From assembly GCF_013003965.1 (NCBI RefSeq), contig NZ_CP053069.1, positions 310,001-374,000 on the forward strand: a DNA stretch of 64,000 nt, given 5' to 3'. The notes beneath the pieces were generated by a model. That model was not told where the DNA came from and did no database searches. It worked only from the letters and a program-made list of their open reading frames with translations. Of the stretch, positions 43,988-52,977 are shown one piece after another. Position 1 is the stretch's first letter. The number at the start of each line of letters is the position of its first letter. The position numbers and the translations under genes were made by a program. Source of the DNA: Usitatibacter rugosus (lineage in GTDB: Bacteria > Pseudomonadota > Gammaproteobacteria > Burkholderiales > Usitatibacteraceae).

Positions 43988-45214
43988 ATGGCAGCGGTCG
44001 CGAAGAAAGACACCAAGGACGTCAAGCTCTACAACTATTCCTGGACCGGGAAGGACAAGACCGGGAAAGTGATCAAGGGCGAGGTGCGCGCGGGCGGCGA
44101 GCACGTGGTGCTGGCCACGCTGCGCAGGCAGGGCCTGCAGCAGATCTCCGTCAAGAAGGTCTCGACGCGCGGCGGCAAGAAGATCACCGAGAAGGACATC
44201 ACCATCTTCACGCGCCAGCTGGCGGTGATGATGAAAGCCGGCGTCCCGCTGCTGCAGTCGTTCGACATCGTGGGCAAGGGCCACGCGAACCCGTCCGTGG
44301 GCAAGCTGCTGCTCGACATCAAGACCGAGGTCGAGACCGGCTCCTCCCTGGGCCAGGCTTTCCGCAAGTACCCGCAGCACTTCGACGCGCTCTTCTGCAA
44401 CCTGGTCGCCGCGGGCGAGCAGGCCGGTATTCTCGACGCGCTGCTCGATCGCCTCGCGACCTACAAGGAAAAGATCCTCGCCATCAAGTCGAAGATCAAG
44501 GGCGCGCTCTTCTACCCGATCGCGGTGATCGCCATCGGCATCATCATCGTCACGGTGATCATGATTTTCGTGATCCCGGTGTTCAAGGACCTCTTCAAGA
44601 GCTTCGGCGCGGACCTGCCGGCGCCCACGCAGATCGTGCTGAACATGTCGGAGTTCTTCGTCGCCTACTGGTGGATCATGCTCGGGATCGGCGTGGGCAC
44701 CTTCTTCGCGGTCTCGTACACGTACAAGCGAAGCACCGCGATGCAGCGCAGCTTCGACCGCCTGCTGCTTCGCCTGCCGGTGTTCGGCGACGTGATCCGC
44801 AAGGCTTCGATCGCGCGCTGGTGCCGCACGCTCTCGACGATGTTCGCCGCCGGCGTGCCGCTGGTGGAATCGCTCGACTCGGTGGCGGGCGCCGCGGGCA
44901 ACTACGTCTACTACGAGGCGACCAAGCGGATCCAGAACGAGGTCTCCACGGGTACCAGCCTCACCGTGGCCATGCAGAACGCGAACGTGTTCCCGAGCAT
45001 GGTGATGCAGATGACGGCGATCGGCGAGGAATCGGGCGCGCTCGACTCGATGCTCTCCAAGGTCGCGGACTTCTTCGAGCAGGAGGTCGACGACTCGGTC
45101 GACGCCCTCGCCTCCCTGATGGAGCCGGCGATCATGGTGATCCTGGGCGGCCTCATCGGCGGCCTCGTGGTGGCCATGTACCTGCCGATCTTCAAGCTGG
45201 GCGGCGCCGTCTGA
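43988..45214 (+). CDS. pilC: Type IV pilus inner-membrane platform protein PilC
   Basis: This 408-residue protein starts at ATG 43988, 18 bases after pilB. Two GspF/T2SSF domains are seen, the first containing F-T-R-Q-L-A-V-M-M-K-A-G-V-P-L and the second W-C-R-T-L-S-T-M-F-A-A-G-V-P-L. Three hydrophobic membrane segments include the very apolar one near residues 175-200. It anchors the pilus motor in the inner membrane. Confidence 0.97.
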   Translation: MAAVAKKDTKDVKLYNYSWTGKDKTGKVIKGEVRAGGEHVVLATLRRQGLQQISVKKVSTRGGKKITEKDITIFTRQLAVMMKAGVPLLQSFDIVGKGHANPSVGKLLLDIKTEVETGSSLGQAFRKYPQHFDALFCNLVAAGEQAGILDALLDRLATYKEKILAIKSKIKGALFYPIAVIAIGIIIVTVIMIFVIPVFKDLFKSFGADLPAPTQIVLNMSEFFVAYWWIMLGIGVGTFFAVSYTYKRSTAMQRSFDRLLLRLPVFGDVIRKASIARWCRTLSTMFAAGVPLVESLDSVAGAAGNYVYYEATKRIQNEVSTGTSLTVAMQNANVFPSMVMQMTAIGEESGALDSMLSKVADFFEQEVDDSVDALASLMEPAIMVILGGLIGGLVVAMYLPIFKLGGAV

Positions 45215-45232
45215 CGAGCCGCATGCCACCCC

Positions 45233-45264
45233 AAAGGCGCGGAATCGCTTCCGCGCCTTTTTCT
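45233..45264 (+). terminator. Rho-independent terminator after pilC
   Basis: A perfect 12-pair stem (45233-45244 with 45249-45260) closes a four-base loop, and a T-rich run TTCTTTT follows. It separates pilBC from pilD, so pilD and the genes after it probably need their own promoter. Confidence 0.88.
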
Positions 45265-45288
45265 TTTCCCCTTCCCTAGGCCGCGCCC

Positions 45289-46248
45289 GTGCTCGACGCC
45301 CTCCAGACTTCCCCCGCATGGCTGATCGGCGTATGCACGCTGCTGGGGCTGTGCGTGGGGTCGTTCCTGAACGTCGTGATCTACCGCCTGCCGCTGATGC
45401 TGCAGCGCGAGTGGGTTTCGGAGGCTCGCGAGATCGTGGCCGAGCTGGGCGAGGGCGTGTCGCGGCGCTTCCGCATCCGGCCGCCCGCCAAGGCGGCCAA
45501 GGCTTCGAGGGCGGGCCCGTGGAAGGCGAAGCGCTGGGCCGAAGGACGGGAAGGGGAGGCGCGCCTGAGCCTCATGTTCCCTCCTTCGCGCTGCCCGTCG
45601 TGCGGCAGCGGCATCACCGCGCTGCAGAACGTCCCGGTGGTGAGCTGGATCGTCCTGCGGGGCAAGTGCGCGAACTGCCGCGCGCCGATCAGCGCGCGCT
45701 ATCCCATCGTCGAGCTCGCCGCCGGTTTGCTGGGAGGATTCCTCGCGTGGCGCTACGGCTACTCGCTCGCGCTCGCCGGAGCTCTGGTGTTCGCGTGGGC
45801 GCTGCTCGCGCTGTCCCTCATCGATTTCGACACGCAGTACTTGCCGGACGTCATCACGCTTCCGCTGCTCTGGCTGGGTCTCCTGGTGAACCTCGACTCC
45901 ACCTTCGCCACCCCGCGCGCGGCCTTGCTGGGCGCGGTCGGGGGCTACCTCGTGCTGTGGTCGGTGTACTGGGCCTTCAAGCTGATCGCCAAGAAGGAAG
46001 GCATGGGCTATGGCGACTTCAAGCTGCTCGCCGCGATCGGCGCGTGGGTCGGCTGGCAGGTGCTGCCCTTCGTGATCCTCGTCTCCGCGGGCCTGGGATC
46101 GGTCATCGGAATCGCGGCCGTCGTGTTGAAGGGCAACTCGACCGATGCCCGCATGCCCTTCGGCCCGTATCTCGCGCTGGGCGGCATCCTCGCCCTGGTC
46201 TGGGGCCGCGTGGTCACCGTCTACTGGCTGGGCTACTGGCCGTCGTGA
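45289..46248 (+). CDS. pilD: Prepilin peptidase/N-methyltransferase PilD
   Basis: This 319-residue inner-membrane aspartic protease starts at GTG 45289. The zinc-binding methyltransferase region has CPSCGSGI and GKCANCRAP. The two catalytic aspartates are in S-L-I-D-F-D-T-Q-Y-L-P-D and G-Y-G-D-F-K. Residues 40-95 carry a basic, Ala-rich insertion (RRFRIRPPAKAAKASRAGP) that makes it longer than most PilD. It processes prepilins. Its stop overlaps the coaE start. Confidence 0.95.
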   Translation: MLDALQTSPAWLIGVCTLLGLCVGSFLNVVIYRLPLMLQREWVSEAREIVAELGEGVSRRFRIRPPAKAAKASRAGPWKAKRWAEGREGEARLSLMFPPSRCPSCGSGITALQNVPVVSWIVLRGKCANCRAPISARYPIVELAAGLLGGFLAWRYGYSLALAGALVFAWALLALSLIDFDTQYLPDVITLPLLWLGLLVNLDSTFATPRAALLGAVGGYLVLWSVYWAFKLIAKKEGMGYGDFKLLAAIGAWVGWQVLPFVILVSAGLGSVIGIAAVVLKGNSTDARMPFGPYLALGGILALVWGRVVTVYWLGYWPS

Positions 46249-46850
46249 AGCTGTCCGTCGGCCTCACCGGGGGCATCGGGTCGGGCAAGTCCACGGTCGC
46301 GGAGCGCTTCGAGCGGCTCGGGGCGTCGCTGGTCGATGCCGACGAGATCTCGCGGGCGCTTACTGCGCCGGGCGGCGCGGCAATGCCGGCGCTGCGAGCG
46401 GCTTTCGGAAGGGGTCTTGTCGCGGCCGACGGCGCCCTGGACCGCCGGGCCATGCGCGAGCTCGCGTTCACCGATCCCGGAGCGCGCGCGCGGCTCGAAG
46501 CCATCCTCCATCCGCTGGTCCGCGCGGAATCGGATCGCGCGCGGGCCGGCGCAGGAGGACACTACGTGATGATGATCGTCCCCCTGCTCTTCGAAACCGG
46601 CGGCCAGGCGCGCGTGGACCGCACGCTCGTGGTCGATGCACCCGAGGAAACACAGGTCGAACGCGTCGTGCGCCGCTCGGCCCTCGCGCCGGAAGAGGTC
46701 CGGCAGGTGATGGCGGCCCAGTGGCCGCGCTGGCGCCGGCTGCAGGCGGCCGACGACGTGGTCTTCAACGGCGGGAGCGAGGGCGAGCTCGATGCCCAGT
46801 GCGAGCGATTGCACGCCCGATACGCCGAACTGGCACGAGAGAGAGCGTGA
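46245..46850 (+). CDS. coaE: Dephospho-CoA kinase
   Basis: This 201-residue kinase starts at GTG 46245 in a GTGA overlap with pilD. The P-loop is GLTGGIGSGKSTV, the D-x-D motif VDADEISR, and the LID region V-V-R-R-S. It makes the last step of coenzyme A synthesis. The coaD gene, for the previous step, is also in the window but in a different operon (60423-60923). Confidence 0.95.
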   Translation: MKLSVGLTGGIGSGKSTVAERFERLGASLVDADEISRALTAPGGAAMPALRAAFGRGLVAADGALDRRAMRELAFTDPGARARLEAILHPLVRAESDRARAGAGGHYVMMIVPLLFETGGQARVDRTLVVDAPEETQVERVVRRSALAPEEVRQVMAAQWPRWRRLQAADDVVFNGGSEGELDAQCERLHARYAELARERA

Positions 46851-46854
46851 TGCA

Positions 46855-46884
46855 TTGTCAACAGCGGCGCGCATGGGACACAAT
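46855..46884 (+). promoter_or_regulatory. Possible promoter before zapD
   Basis: TTGTCA (46855-46860), 18 bases, CACAAT (46879-46884), 55 bases upstream of the zapD start. The -35 is a good match and the -10 is weak. It may also be only part of the coaE-zapD gap. Confidence 0.3.
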
Positions 46885-46938
46885 GCGGCCACCTTCCCAC
46901 GACGGGGACCGTACAGGACGGTCTTCGGCGAGCCCCTG

Positions 46939-47694
46939 GTGATCATCTACGAATATCCCCTCAACGAGCGCGTCCGCACGCTGCTCCGGCTGGAGGATCT
47001 CTACGCCCGGGTCGATCACTTCCTCGGGCTCGACGACCCGAACGACCACCACGCCGCGCTCACCGGCATCTTCGAGATCCTCGAGGTGGCGAGCCGCGCG
47101 GACCTGAAGAGCGACCTCCTGCAGGAGCTGGACCGCCAGCGCACCTTCCTCGACGCGCTTCGCAGCAACCCCGCGATCAGCGAGGACAAGCTGAACCAGG
47201 TGCTGGGCGACATCGAGACCGCCTTCTCCAACCTCCACGCGCTCTCGGGAAAGACCGGGCAGAGCCTGCGCGAGAACGAGTGGCTGATGGCGATCAAGCA
47301 GCGCGCCGGCATCCCCGGCGGCACCAGCGAGTTCGACCTGCCCTCGTACCACTACTGGCTGCAGCAGCCGCCCGAGGCGCGCCGCGGCCACCTCGCCGAG
47401 TGGATGAAGCCCATCAAGCCGGTCCACGCGGCGCTGTCGATCGTGCTGCGCGTGCTGCGGGAGAGCGGGCGCACCGTCTCGCTGATGGCCTACCAGGGCG
47501 TGTTCCAGCAGACGCCCGCCGACAAGCCGGCGCAGATGCTGCGCCTGGTTTTGGCCAACGACATCCCGTGCGTGCCCGAGATCAGCGCCAACAAGTACGC
47601 GCTCAACATCCGCTTCCTGCTGCCCGAGGTGGTGCAGAAGTCGCGCGTCTACGACCGCGACGTCGCCTTCGACCTCATCTTCTGCAACCTGTGA
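46939..47694 (+). CDS. zapD: Cell division protein ZapD
   Basis: This 251-residue cytoplasmic protein starts at GTG 46939 (VIIYEYPLNERVRTLLRLEDL); the longer reading from 46792 runs through coaE. It matches the ZapD/YacF family: helical N-terminal half with E-Y-P-L-N-E-R-x-R, and beta-rich C-terminal half with A-L-N-I-R-F and DVAFDLIFCNL. It crosslinks FtsZ filaments at the division ring. yacG follows in a GTGA overlap. Confidence 0.95.
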   Translation: MIIYEYPLNERVRTLLRLEDLYARVDHFLGLDDPNDHHAALTGIFEILEVASRADLKSDLLQELDRQRTFLDALRSNPAISEDKLNQVLGDIETAFSNLHALSGKTGQSLRENEWLMAIKQRAGIPGGTSEFDLPSYHYWLQQPPEARRGHLAEWMKPIKPVHAALSIVLRVLRESGRTVSLMAYQGVFQQTPADKPAQMLRLVLANDIPCVPEISANKYALNIRFLLPEVVQKSRVYDRDVAFDLIFCNL

Positions 47695-47885
47695 CCACCG
47701 TCGCCTGCCCGACCTGCGGAGAGCCGTCCGCCTTCACCCCGGAGAACCGCTGGCGGCCGTTTTGCTCGGAACGTTGCCGCCTGGTCGACCTCGGAGCCTG
47801 GGCCACGGAGTCCTACCGCATCCCCGCCAAGCCGGACGAAAACGAGGACGAGGGCCCCTCCGGGGATTCGCGCGAGCCCGGTTGA
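47691..47885 (+). CDS. yacG: DNA gyrase inhibitor YacG (zinc finger)
   Basis: This 64-residue protein starts at GTG 47691, overlapping the zapD stop. The four zinc ligands are in CPTCG and CSERCRLVDLGAW. It binds GyrB and inhibits gyrase. The C-terminus is acidic and rich in Asp and Glu. Confidence 0.94.
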   Translation: MTTVACPTCGEPSAFTPENRWRPFCSERCRLVDLGAWATESYRIPAKPDENEDEGPSGDSREPG

Positions 47886-47896
47886 AGGCGTCTTTT

Positions 47897-47925
47897 TTGC
47901 GAACGCCCCCGGGGTCGGCTAAAAT
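47897..47925 (+). promoter_or_regulatory. Promoter for the cytochrome oxidase operon
   Basis: TTGCGA (47897-47902), exactly 17 bases, TAAAAT (47920-47925), 30 bases upstream of the DUF2244 gene start. The spacing and both boxes fit a sigma-70 promoter. It would drive DUF2244 and the cox genes after it. Confidence 0.55.
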
Positions 47926-47954
47926 GATGCGGTTTTCCGGCAGGGTCTTCCCTC

Positions 47955-48422
47955 TTGGATACCGCGGGTTCCCCACCCTTCGTGCATCTCTCGGTTCCCA
48001 ACCGCTCGTTGGGCCCGCGGGGCCGGCGTGGGTGCCTCGCGGCGATCGGTGGGACGACGCTGGCGGTGGCGCTGGGGGCGACGCTCCTGGGCGCATGGCC
48101 GGTGATGCCCTTCGCGGGGCTCGAGGTCCTGCTCCTGTGGATCGCATTCCGTTCCATCCAGCGCCACGACGGGGATTACGAGCGCCTCGAGATCGGCGCC
48201 GCGGGCGAAGTGAGGCTCGAGGCGCGCGACGCGAGGTGCGAGACGAGGTTCGTGGCGCAGCGCCCCTGGGCGCGCGTGGTGATGAAGGAACGCGGGCGCC
48301 GCTGCACCTTGGGGCTCGCGTATGCAGGAAGGACAGTGCCGCTGGGGCGGATGCTGTCCGACGACGGAAGACGGGAACTGGCCACGCAGCTGCGGGGTTG
48401 GCTCCGGGTCGCCGCCGAATAA
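47955..48422 (+). CDS. DUF2244 membrane protein
   Basis: This 155-residue protein starts at TTG 47955. It has the DUF2244 pattern: V-H-L-S-V-P-N-R-S-L, then two hydrophobic helices near residues 28-60 (IGGTTLAVALGATLLGAWPVM), then R-H-D-G-D-Y-E-R-L-E-I and a soluble beta-rich domain. The family commonly accompanies cytochrome oxidase genes; its biochemical role is unknown. Confidence 0.88.
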   Translation: MDTAGSPPFVHLSVPNRSLGPRGRRGCLAAIGGTTLAVALGATLLGAWPVMPFAGLEVLLLWIAFRSIQRHDGDYERLEIGAAGEVRLEARDARCETRFVAQRPWARVVMKERGRRCTLGLAYAGRTVPLGRMLSDDGRRELATQLRGWLRVAAE

Positions 48423-48446
48423 GGGATAACTAAAAAGGTCTTGGCC

Positions 48447-49610
48447 ATGCCTGTGAAATTCAACCGAGCCGTTGCCGCCGCCGCCGCTTTTCTTTCCGCG
48501 CCGGTGCTCGCCGACTACCACGTCGACATCCTGCCGCCGGCAACACCGATCGCGCAGCAGATCTACGACCTGCACTTCGGCATCCTCTGGGTGTGCGTCG
48601 GCATCTTCGTCGTGGTGTTCGGCGCGATGTTCTGGTCGGTGTTCGCGCACCGCAAGAGCCGCGGGGCCAAGGCCGCGCAGTTCCACGAGAACACCACCAT
48701 CGAGATCATCTGGACGGTCGTGCCGTTCGTGATCCTGATCGGCATGGCCTACCCGGCCACCAAGACCGTCCTCGACATGAAGGACGGCTCGAACCCCGAC
48801 ATGAGCATCAAGGTCACCGCCTACCAGTGGAAGTGGGAGTACGACTACCTCCAGGACGGCGTGCGTTTCTACTCGAGCCTGAAGACCCCGCGCGACCAGA
48901 TCGAGGAGCACCACGGCAAGGGTGCCCCGAAGAACCCGAACTACCTGCTCGAGGTCGACCGCGAAATGGTCGTGCCCGTGGGCAAGAAAGTCCGCGTGCT
49001 CATCACCTCCAACGACGTGATCCACGGCTGGTACGTGCCGCAGCTGGGCGTGAACCAGTACGGCATCCCCGGCTTCGTGAAGGACGCGTGGTTCAAGATC
49101 GACAAGCCCGGCACGTACCTCGGCCAGTGCTCGCAGATCTGCGGCAAGGAGCACGGCTTCATGCCGATCGTCGTGAAGGCGGTCAACGCCGACGACTACA
49201 AGAAATGGGTCGCCGACACCAAGGCCAAGATGCCGCCCCCGCCCGCCGCCGAGCCGGCCGCGCAGGTCGCCGCCGCGGCCCCGGCCGAGGACCCGAACAA
49301 GAAGTGGACCGTCGACGAGCTGAAGGCCAACGGCCAGAAGGTCTACGCGGCCAACTGCCAGGCCTGCCACGGCGCCGAGGGCAAGGGCACGCCGCCCGCG
49401 TTCCCGCCGCTCGCCGGCAGCAAGGTCGCCAACGGCGCGAAGGGCGCGCAGATCGACCTCGAGCTGAAGGGCAAGCCCGGCACGGCGATGGCGTCGTTCG
49501 CGTCGCTCTCGGACAGCGACCTGGCGTCGGTCATCACGCATACACGCACCAGCTGGGGCAACAAGGGCGGCGAAGTGATGCCGGCCGAAGTCAAAGCGGC
49601 CCGCAAGTAA
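48447..49610 (+). CDS. coxB: Cytochrome c oxidase subunit II with fused cytochrome c domain
   Basis: This 387-residue protein starts at ATG 48447; a TTG at 48441 is possible. A signal sequence, two membrane helices (FGILWVCVGIFVVVFGAMFW and TIEIIWTVVPFVILI) and the CuA domain follow. CuA ligands include Cys228 and Cys232 in CSQICGKEHGFM. A C-terminal class I cytochrome c is added, with heme motif Cys304-x-x-Cys307-His308 (CQACH) and a Met axial ligand candidate. The caa3-type fusion lets it take electrons from soluble carriers. Confidence 0.96.
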   Translation: MPVKFNRAVAAAAAFLSAPVLADYHVDILPPATPIAQQIYDLHFGILWVCVGIFVVVFGAMFWSVFAHRKSRGAKAAQFHENTTIEIIWTVVPFVILIGMAYPATKTVLDMKDGSNPDMSIKVTAYQWKWEYDYLQDGVRFYSSLKTPRDQIEEHHGKGAPKNPNYLLEVDREMVVPVGKKVRVLITSNDVIHGWYVPQLGVNQYGIPGFVKDAWFKIDKPGTYLGQCSQICGKEHGFMPIVVKAVNADDYKKWVADTKAKMPPPPAAEPAAQVAAAAPAEDPNKKWTVDELKANGQKVYAANCQACHGAEGKGTPPAFPPLAGSKVANGAKGAQIDLELKGKPGTAMASFASLSDSDLASVITHTRTSWGNKGGEVMPAEVKAARK

Positions 49611-49645
49611 GCCGGCCCCCAACGAACAAAGAGACGGAGAGCACC

Positions 49646-51256
49646 ATGAGCACTGCCACCCACGCTCACGACACACACGCCCACGGCGACGACCACGCGC
49701 ACGACCACCACGGTCCGCCCGCGGGCTTCACGCGCTGGATGTACACGACGAACCACAAGGACATCGGCACGATGTACCTCTGGTTCTCGTTCACGATGTT
49801 CCTGCTGGGCGGGACGATGGCGCTGCTGATCCGCGCCGAGCTCTTCCAGCCGGGGCTGCAGCTGGTCGAGCCGCAGTTCTTCAACTCGCTCACCACGGTG
49901 CACGGCCTGGTGATGGTGTTCGGCGCGATCATGCCGGCCTTCGTGGGCTTCGCGAACTGGCTGATCCCCATGCAGGTGGGCGCGGCCGACATGGCGTTCC
50001 CGCGCATGAACAACTGGAGCTTCTGGCTGCTGATCCCGGCCGCCCTCCTGCTCGTGGGCTCGTTCTTCGTGCCGGGCGGCGCCGCCGCCTCGGGCTGGAC
50101 GCTCTATCCGCCGCTCATCATCCAGCAGGGCATCTCGATCGACATGACGATCCTCGCCGTCCACATCCTGGGCGCCTCGTCGATCATGGGCTCGATCAAC
50201 ATCATCACGACCATCCTCAACATGCGCGCCCCCGGGATGACGCTGATGAAGATGCCGCTGTTCGTGTGGACGTGGCTCATCACCGCCTACCTGCTGATCG
50301 CCGTGATGCCGGTGCTCGCGGGCGCGGTCACGATGCTGCTGACCGACCGCCACTTCGGCACGTCGTTCTTCAACGCGGCCGGCGGCGGCGACCCGACGAT
50401 GTTCCTGCACATCTTCTGGTTCTTCGGCCACCCCGAGGTCTACATCATGATCCTGCCCGCGTTCGGGATCGTGTCGCAGATCATCCCGGCCTTTGCGCGC
50501 AAGCCCCTCTTCGGCTACGCGTCGATGGTCTATGCCACCTCGTCGATCGCCATCCTGTCGTTCATCGTGTGGGGCCACCACATGTTCACGGTCGGCATGC
50601 CGGCCGCGGGCAACCTGTTCTTCATGTACGCGACGATGCTGATCGCCGTGCCCACGGGCGTGAAGATCTTCAACTGGATCTCCACCATGTGGAAGGGCTC
50701 GATGACCTTCGAGACCCCGATGCTCTTCGCGGTGGGCTTCCTGTGCCTCTTCACGATCGGCGGCTTCTCGGGCCTGGTGCTCGCGATCACGCCGGTGGAC
50801 ATCACGCTGCACAACACCTACTACGTCGTGGCGCACTTCCACTACGTGCTGGTGTCGGGCGCGCTGTTCTCCATCATGGCGGGCATCTACTTCTGGCTGC
50901 CGAAGTGGACCGGCCACATGTACAACGAGACCCTGGGCAAGACGCACTTCTGGCTCTCGATGATCGGCTTCAACGTCGCGTTCTTCCCGCAGCACTTCCT
51001 GGGCCTCGCGGGCATGCCCCGGCGCATCCCGGACTACGCGCTGCAGTTCACCGAGTGGAACCAGATCTCGACCGTCGGCGCCTTCATCTTCGGCTTCTCG
51101 CAGATCCTGTTCCTCTACATCGTGGTCGACACGATCCGCAGCACGCACCGCAAGGCCGCGGACAAGCAGTGGGAAGGCGCGGATTCGCTCGAGTGGACGC
51201 ACCTGCCGACCCCGCTGCCGTACCACACGTTCGAAGTGCAGCCGGTCGTCAAGTAA
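49646..51256 (+). CDS. ctaD: Cytochrome c oxidase subunit I
   Basis: This 536-residue integral membrane protein starts at ATG 49646. A His-rich N-terminus (HAHDTHAHGDDHAHDHH) precedes 12 helices. Heme a, heme a3 and CuB ligands are visible: H in T-V-H-G-L-V-M-V-F, F-W-F-F-G-H-P-E-V-Y (CuB H and cross-linked Y), H-H in GHHMFTVG, and HNTYYVVAHFHYVL. It reduces oxygen to water and pumps protons. The His tail may bind copper (inference). Confidence 0.97.
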   Translation: MSTATHAHDTHAHGDDHAHDHHGPPAGFTRWMYTTNHKDIGTMYLWFSFTMFLLGGTMALLIRAELFQPGLQLVEPQFFNSLTTVHGLVMVFGAIMPAFVGFANWLIPMQVGAADMAFPRMNNWSFWLLIPAALLLVGSFFVPGGAAASGWTLYPPLIIQQGISIDMTILAVHILGASSIMGSINIITTILNMRAPGMTLMKMPLFVWTWLITAYLLIAVMPVLAGAVTMLLTDRHFGTSFFNAAGGGDPTMFLHIFWFFGHPEVYIMILPAFGIVSQIIPAFARKPLFGYASMVYATSSIAILSFIVWGHHMFTVGMPAAGNLFFMYATMLIAVPTGVKIFNWISTMWKGSMTFETPMLFAVGFLCLFTIGGFSGLVLAITPVDITLHNTYYVVAHFHYVLVSGALFSIMAGIYFWLPKWTGHMYNETLGKTHFWLSMIGFNVAFFPQHFLGLAGMPRRIPDYALQFTEWNQISTVGAFIFGFSQILFLYIVVDTIRSTHRKAADKQWEGADSLEWTHLPTPLPYHTFEVQPVVK

Positions 51257-51275
51257 GCCGATCGCGGACCCGACC

Positions 51276-51398
51276 ATGGCCGAATCGCACAAGCCCACGC
51301 CGCAGCAGCGCCGCAATGCGCTGCTGACCGCGGGCGTGCTCGCGGCGCTCGTGCTCGGGATCTACGGGGTGTTCATGCTCAAGGTGTTCAGCGCATGA
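51276..51398 (+). CDS. Small cytochrome oxidase assembly-associated membrane protein
   Basis: This 40-residue ORF starts at ATG 51276 and overlaps ctaG (ATGA). It reads MAESHKPTPQQRRNALLT and continues with one hydrophobic helix of about 20 residues. A protein like this is commonly found between ctaD and ctaG in betaproteobacteria as a small assembly factor. Confidence 0.8.
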   Translation: MAESHKPTPQQRRNALLTAGVLAALVLGIYGVFMLKVFSA

Positions 51399-51922
51399 CG
51401 CCGGACGTCGCCCTCCAGAACCGCCAGCTGATGGGCAAGCTCGTCGTGATCGCGGTGGCGATGCTCGGCTTCGGCTTCGCGATGGTGCCGATGTACCGGC
51501 AGATCTGCGACGCGCTGGGCATCACCCAGACGCGCGTGGTCGCCTCCGGCAACACGCAGGTCGACGCCTCGCGCGACGTGACGGTGGAGCTCCTCGCCTC
51601 GAACGCGGGGCTGCCCTGGAAGTTCGATTCGCTGGAGCGTTCCGTGAAGCTGCACCCGGGCGAGCTGGTGACGGTGCGCTACCGCGTGCAGAACACGCTG
51701 GGGCGCGACATCACGGCCCACGCGGTGATGAACACGGCGCCTGCGGTGGCCGCGAGATACCTGCTGAAGCAGGAGTGCTTCTGCTTCACCAACCAGACCG
51801 TCGCGGCGGGAGAGACGCGCGAGATGCCGGTGGTGTTCCGGGTGAGCCCGGATGCGCCGAAGGACCTGGACGTGATCTCGCTGTCGTACACGTTCTTCGA
51901 GGTGAAGGCCTCGGGGGCGTAG
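51395..51922 (+). CDS. ctaG: Cytochrome oxidase copper chaperone CtaG/Cox11
   Basis: This 175-residue protein starts at ATG 51395. One N-terminal helix (VVIAVAMLGFGFAMVPMYRQIC) precedes a periplasmic Ig-like domain with the copper motif C-F-C-F (Cys128 and Cys130). It inserts copper in the CuB site of subunit I. Confidence 0.95.
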   Translation: MTPDVALQNRQLMGKLVVIAVAMLGFGFAMVPMYRQICDALGITQTRVVASGNTQVDASRDVTVELLASNAGLPWKFDSLERSVKLHPGELVTVRYRVQNTLGRDITAHAVMNTAPAVAARYLLKQECFCFTNQTVAAGETREMPVVFRVSPDAPKDLDVISLSYTFFEVKASGA

Positions 51923-51926
51923 TGCC

Positions 51927-52100
51927 ATGAAGGACGCCTTCAAGGCGGTCTTCTGGAGTTTCTTCGGGGTGCGCCGCAAGGCGGACTACGAGTCGGATGC
52001 GAAGCACCTCAAGCCGCAGGCGGTGATCGCGGCAGGCGTGATCTGCGCCGTGGGCTTCGTGCTCGTGTTGTTCGGAATCGTGAAGCTGGTGACAAGATAA
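51927..52100 (+). CDS. DUF2970 small membrane protein
   Basis: This 57-residue ORF starts at ATG 51927. It has the DUF2970 form: a basic amphipathic N-terminus (FKAVFWSFFGVRRKADYES) and one hydrophobic helix (about residues 32-53). It lies between ctaG and ctaE, its usual position. Its function is not established. Confidence 0.82.
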   Translation: MKDAFKAVFWSFFGVRRKADYESDAKHLKPQAVIAAGVICAVGFVLVLFGIVKLVTR

Positions 52101-52114
52101 AAGGGAGCAATACC

Positions 52115-52966
52115 GTGAGCAACGCACAACCTGGCGGCTACTACTTCGCACCTCCGTCGCACTGGCCGATCGTCGGCTCGATCGCGCTCTTCTTCATGGC
52201 GATCGGCGGCGTCCTGCTGATGAACAGCTACGGCGTGGGCTGGATCCCCTTCGGGATCGGGTTCGCCACGCTGGTCTACATGCTCTTCGGCTGGTTCGGC
52301 ACCGTCATCCGCGAGAGCGAGGGCGGCCTGTTCAACAAGCAGGTGGACGGATCCTTCCGCTGGGCGATGAGCTGGTTCATCTTCTCGGAAGTGATGTTCT
52401 TCGCGGCCTTCTTCGGCGCCCTGTTCTACGCTCGCGTCTACTCGCTCCCCTGGCTGGGCGACATCGACAACAAGCTGCTGTGGCCCGACTTCGCGACGCA
52501 CTGGCCGTCTTCCGGCCCGTACCGCCCGCCGGAGTTCTCGGCGATGCACGCCTGGGGCATTCCCGCCATCAACACGCTGCTGCTGCTCACCTCGGGCGTC
52601 ACGGTGACCTGGGCCCACTGGGCGCTCAAGAAGGGCGACCGCCAGAACCTGATCTTCGGCCTGTCGCTCACGGTCATGCTGGGCCTGCTGTTCCTGTCGC
52701 TGCAGATCTACGAGTACATGCACGCGTACTCGGAGCTGAACCTCAAGCTCACGACGGGCATCTTCGGCTCGACGTTCTTCATGCTGACGGGCTTCCACGG
52801 GTTCCACGTCACGCTCGGCGTCACGATGCTGATCGTGATCCTCTTCCGCTGCGTGGCCGGGCACTTCAAGCCCGAGCACCACTTCGGCTTCGAGGCCGTG
52901 AGCTGGTACTGGCACTTCGTCGACGTGGTGTGGCTGCTGCTCTTCGTCTTCGTCTACTGGGTTTAA
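52115..52966 (+). CDS. ctaE: Cytochrome c oxidase subunit III
   Basis: This 283-residue membrane protein starts at GTG 52115. Seven helices are visible. Subunit III motifs include RWAMSWFIFSEVMFFAAFFGALF (conserved Glu) and FHGFHVTLG near residue 228, and the final WYWHFVDVVWLLLF. It stabilises proton pumping of subunit I. It ends the plus-strand cox run before a long inverted repeat. Confidence 0.97.
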   Translation: MSNAQPGGYYFAPPSHWPIVGSIALFFMAIGGVLLMNSYGVGWIPFGIGFATLVYMLFGWFGTVIRESEGGLFNKQVDGSFRWAMSWFIFSEVMFFAAFFGALFYARVYSLPWLGDIDNKLLWPDFATHWPSSGPYRPPEFSAMHAWGIPAINTLLLLTSGVTVTWAHWALKKGDRQNLIFGLSLTVMLGLLFLSLQIYEYMHAYSELNLKLTTGIFGSTFFMLTGFHGFHVTLGVTMLIVILFRCVAGHFKPEHHFGFEAVSWYWHFVDVVWLLLFVFVYWV

Positions 52967-52977
52967 GAATCACGGCG

